DNA of 5,263 nt from assembly GCA_039812375.1 (NCBI GenBank), contig JBDIAO010000156.1, forward strand, positions 1 to 5,263, written 5' to 3'. The translations under genes were made by a program, and so were the position numbers. This stretch comes from JAGOME01 sp039812375. Lineage in GTDB: Bacteria > Actinomycetota > Actinomycetes > Actinomycetales > Dermatophilaceae. This document shows positions 5,245 to 5,263 of this stretch, one piece after another; the stretch's first letter is position 1, and each line of letters opens with the position of its first letter. The notes beneath the pieces were generated by a model. The model did no database searches. It was not told the origin of the DNA and was given only the letters and a program-made list of their open reading frames with translations.

Positions 5245-5263
5245 TCAGGTTCGGATGCCCACC
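5245..5263 (-). CDS. Possible last codons of an upstream operon gene (partial)
   Basis: In the minus-strand frame starting at 5262 the bases read Val-Gly-Ile-Arg-Thr and then TGA at 5247-5245. This would be the C-terminus of an upstream gene ending 16 bases before the 272-aa start, a spacing that fits the rest of the operon and leaves room for the GGAGG site. Only five codons are visible, so the stop could be coincidental and nothing can be said about the product. Confidence 0.25.

Overview
The window is a high-G+C (roughly two-thirds G+C by eye), tightly packed stretch of a conjugation operon. It most likely comes from an integrative conjugative element or conjugative plasmid of an actinobacterium. 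Evidence for that host type is the base composition, the GTG/TTG-rich start choices, the strong G/C bias at third codon positions, and the style of the recognisable proteins: a short VirB4-type ATPase, a TraG/VirD4-type coupling protein and a small SSB-like protein in one transcription unit. No species can be named from the sequence alone.

All supported genes lie on the minus strand and read from right to left. In transcription order they are: a possible last few codons of an upstream gene at the right edge (stop at 5245-5247); a two-module protein of unknown function (4410-5228, 272 aa); a small protein of unknown function (3942-4376, 144 aa); a VirB4-like type IV secretion ATPase (2476-3945, 489 aa); a small protein of unknown function (1931-2449, 172 aa); a VirD4/TraG-like coupling ATPase with two N-terminal membrane segments (159-1934, 591 aa); and the first 27 codons of an SSB-like protein running off the left edge (1-81). 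Spacing is that of a single mRNA: two junctions overlap by 4 nt (GTGA at 3942-3945, ATGA at 1931-1934), the others are separated by 16 to 77 nt, and no gene-free stretch exceeds 100 bases. I see no promoter, strong terminator, tRNA, IS element or CRISPR array.

Functionally, the VirB4-like and VirD4-like ATPases would energise the transfer channel and dock substrate to it, and the SSB-like protein would coat or protect single-stranded transfer DNA. The three uncharacterised proteins are the least explained part. Two of them, adjacent in the operon, end in the same C-terminal tail pattern at identical distance from the C-terminus (SWF[E/D]...SL), which could be a recognition tag for the secretion machinery. 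Two genes (172 aa and 144 aa) share a nearly identical nucleotide block around their start codons with an 8-bp palindrome GGTGCACC at the same offset from the ATG, and in one copy this block forms a G/C hairpin abutting the ATG. Long plus-strand open frames are antisense shadows of these genes.
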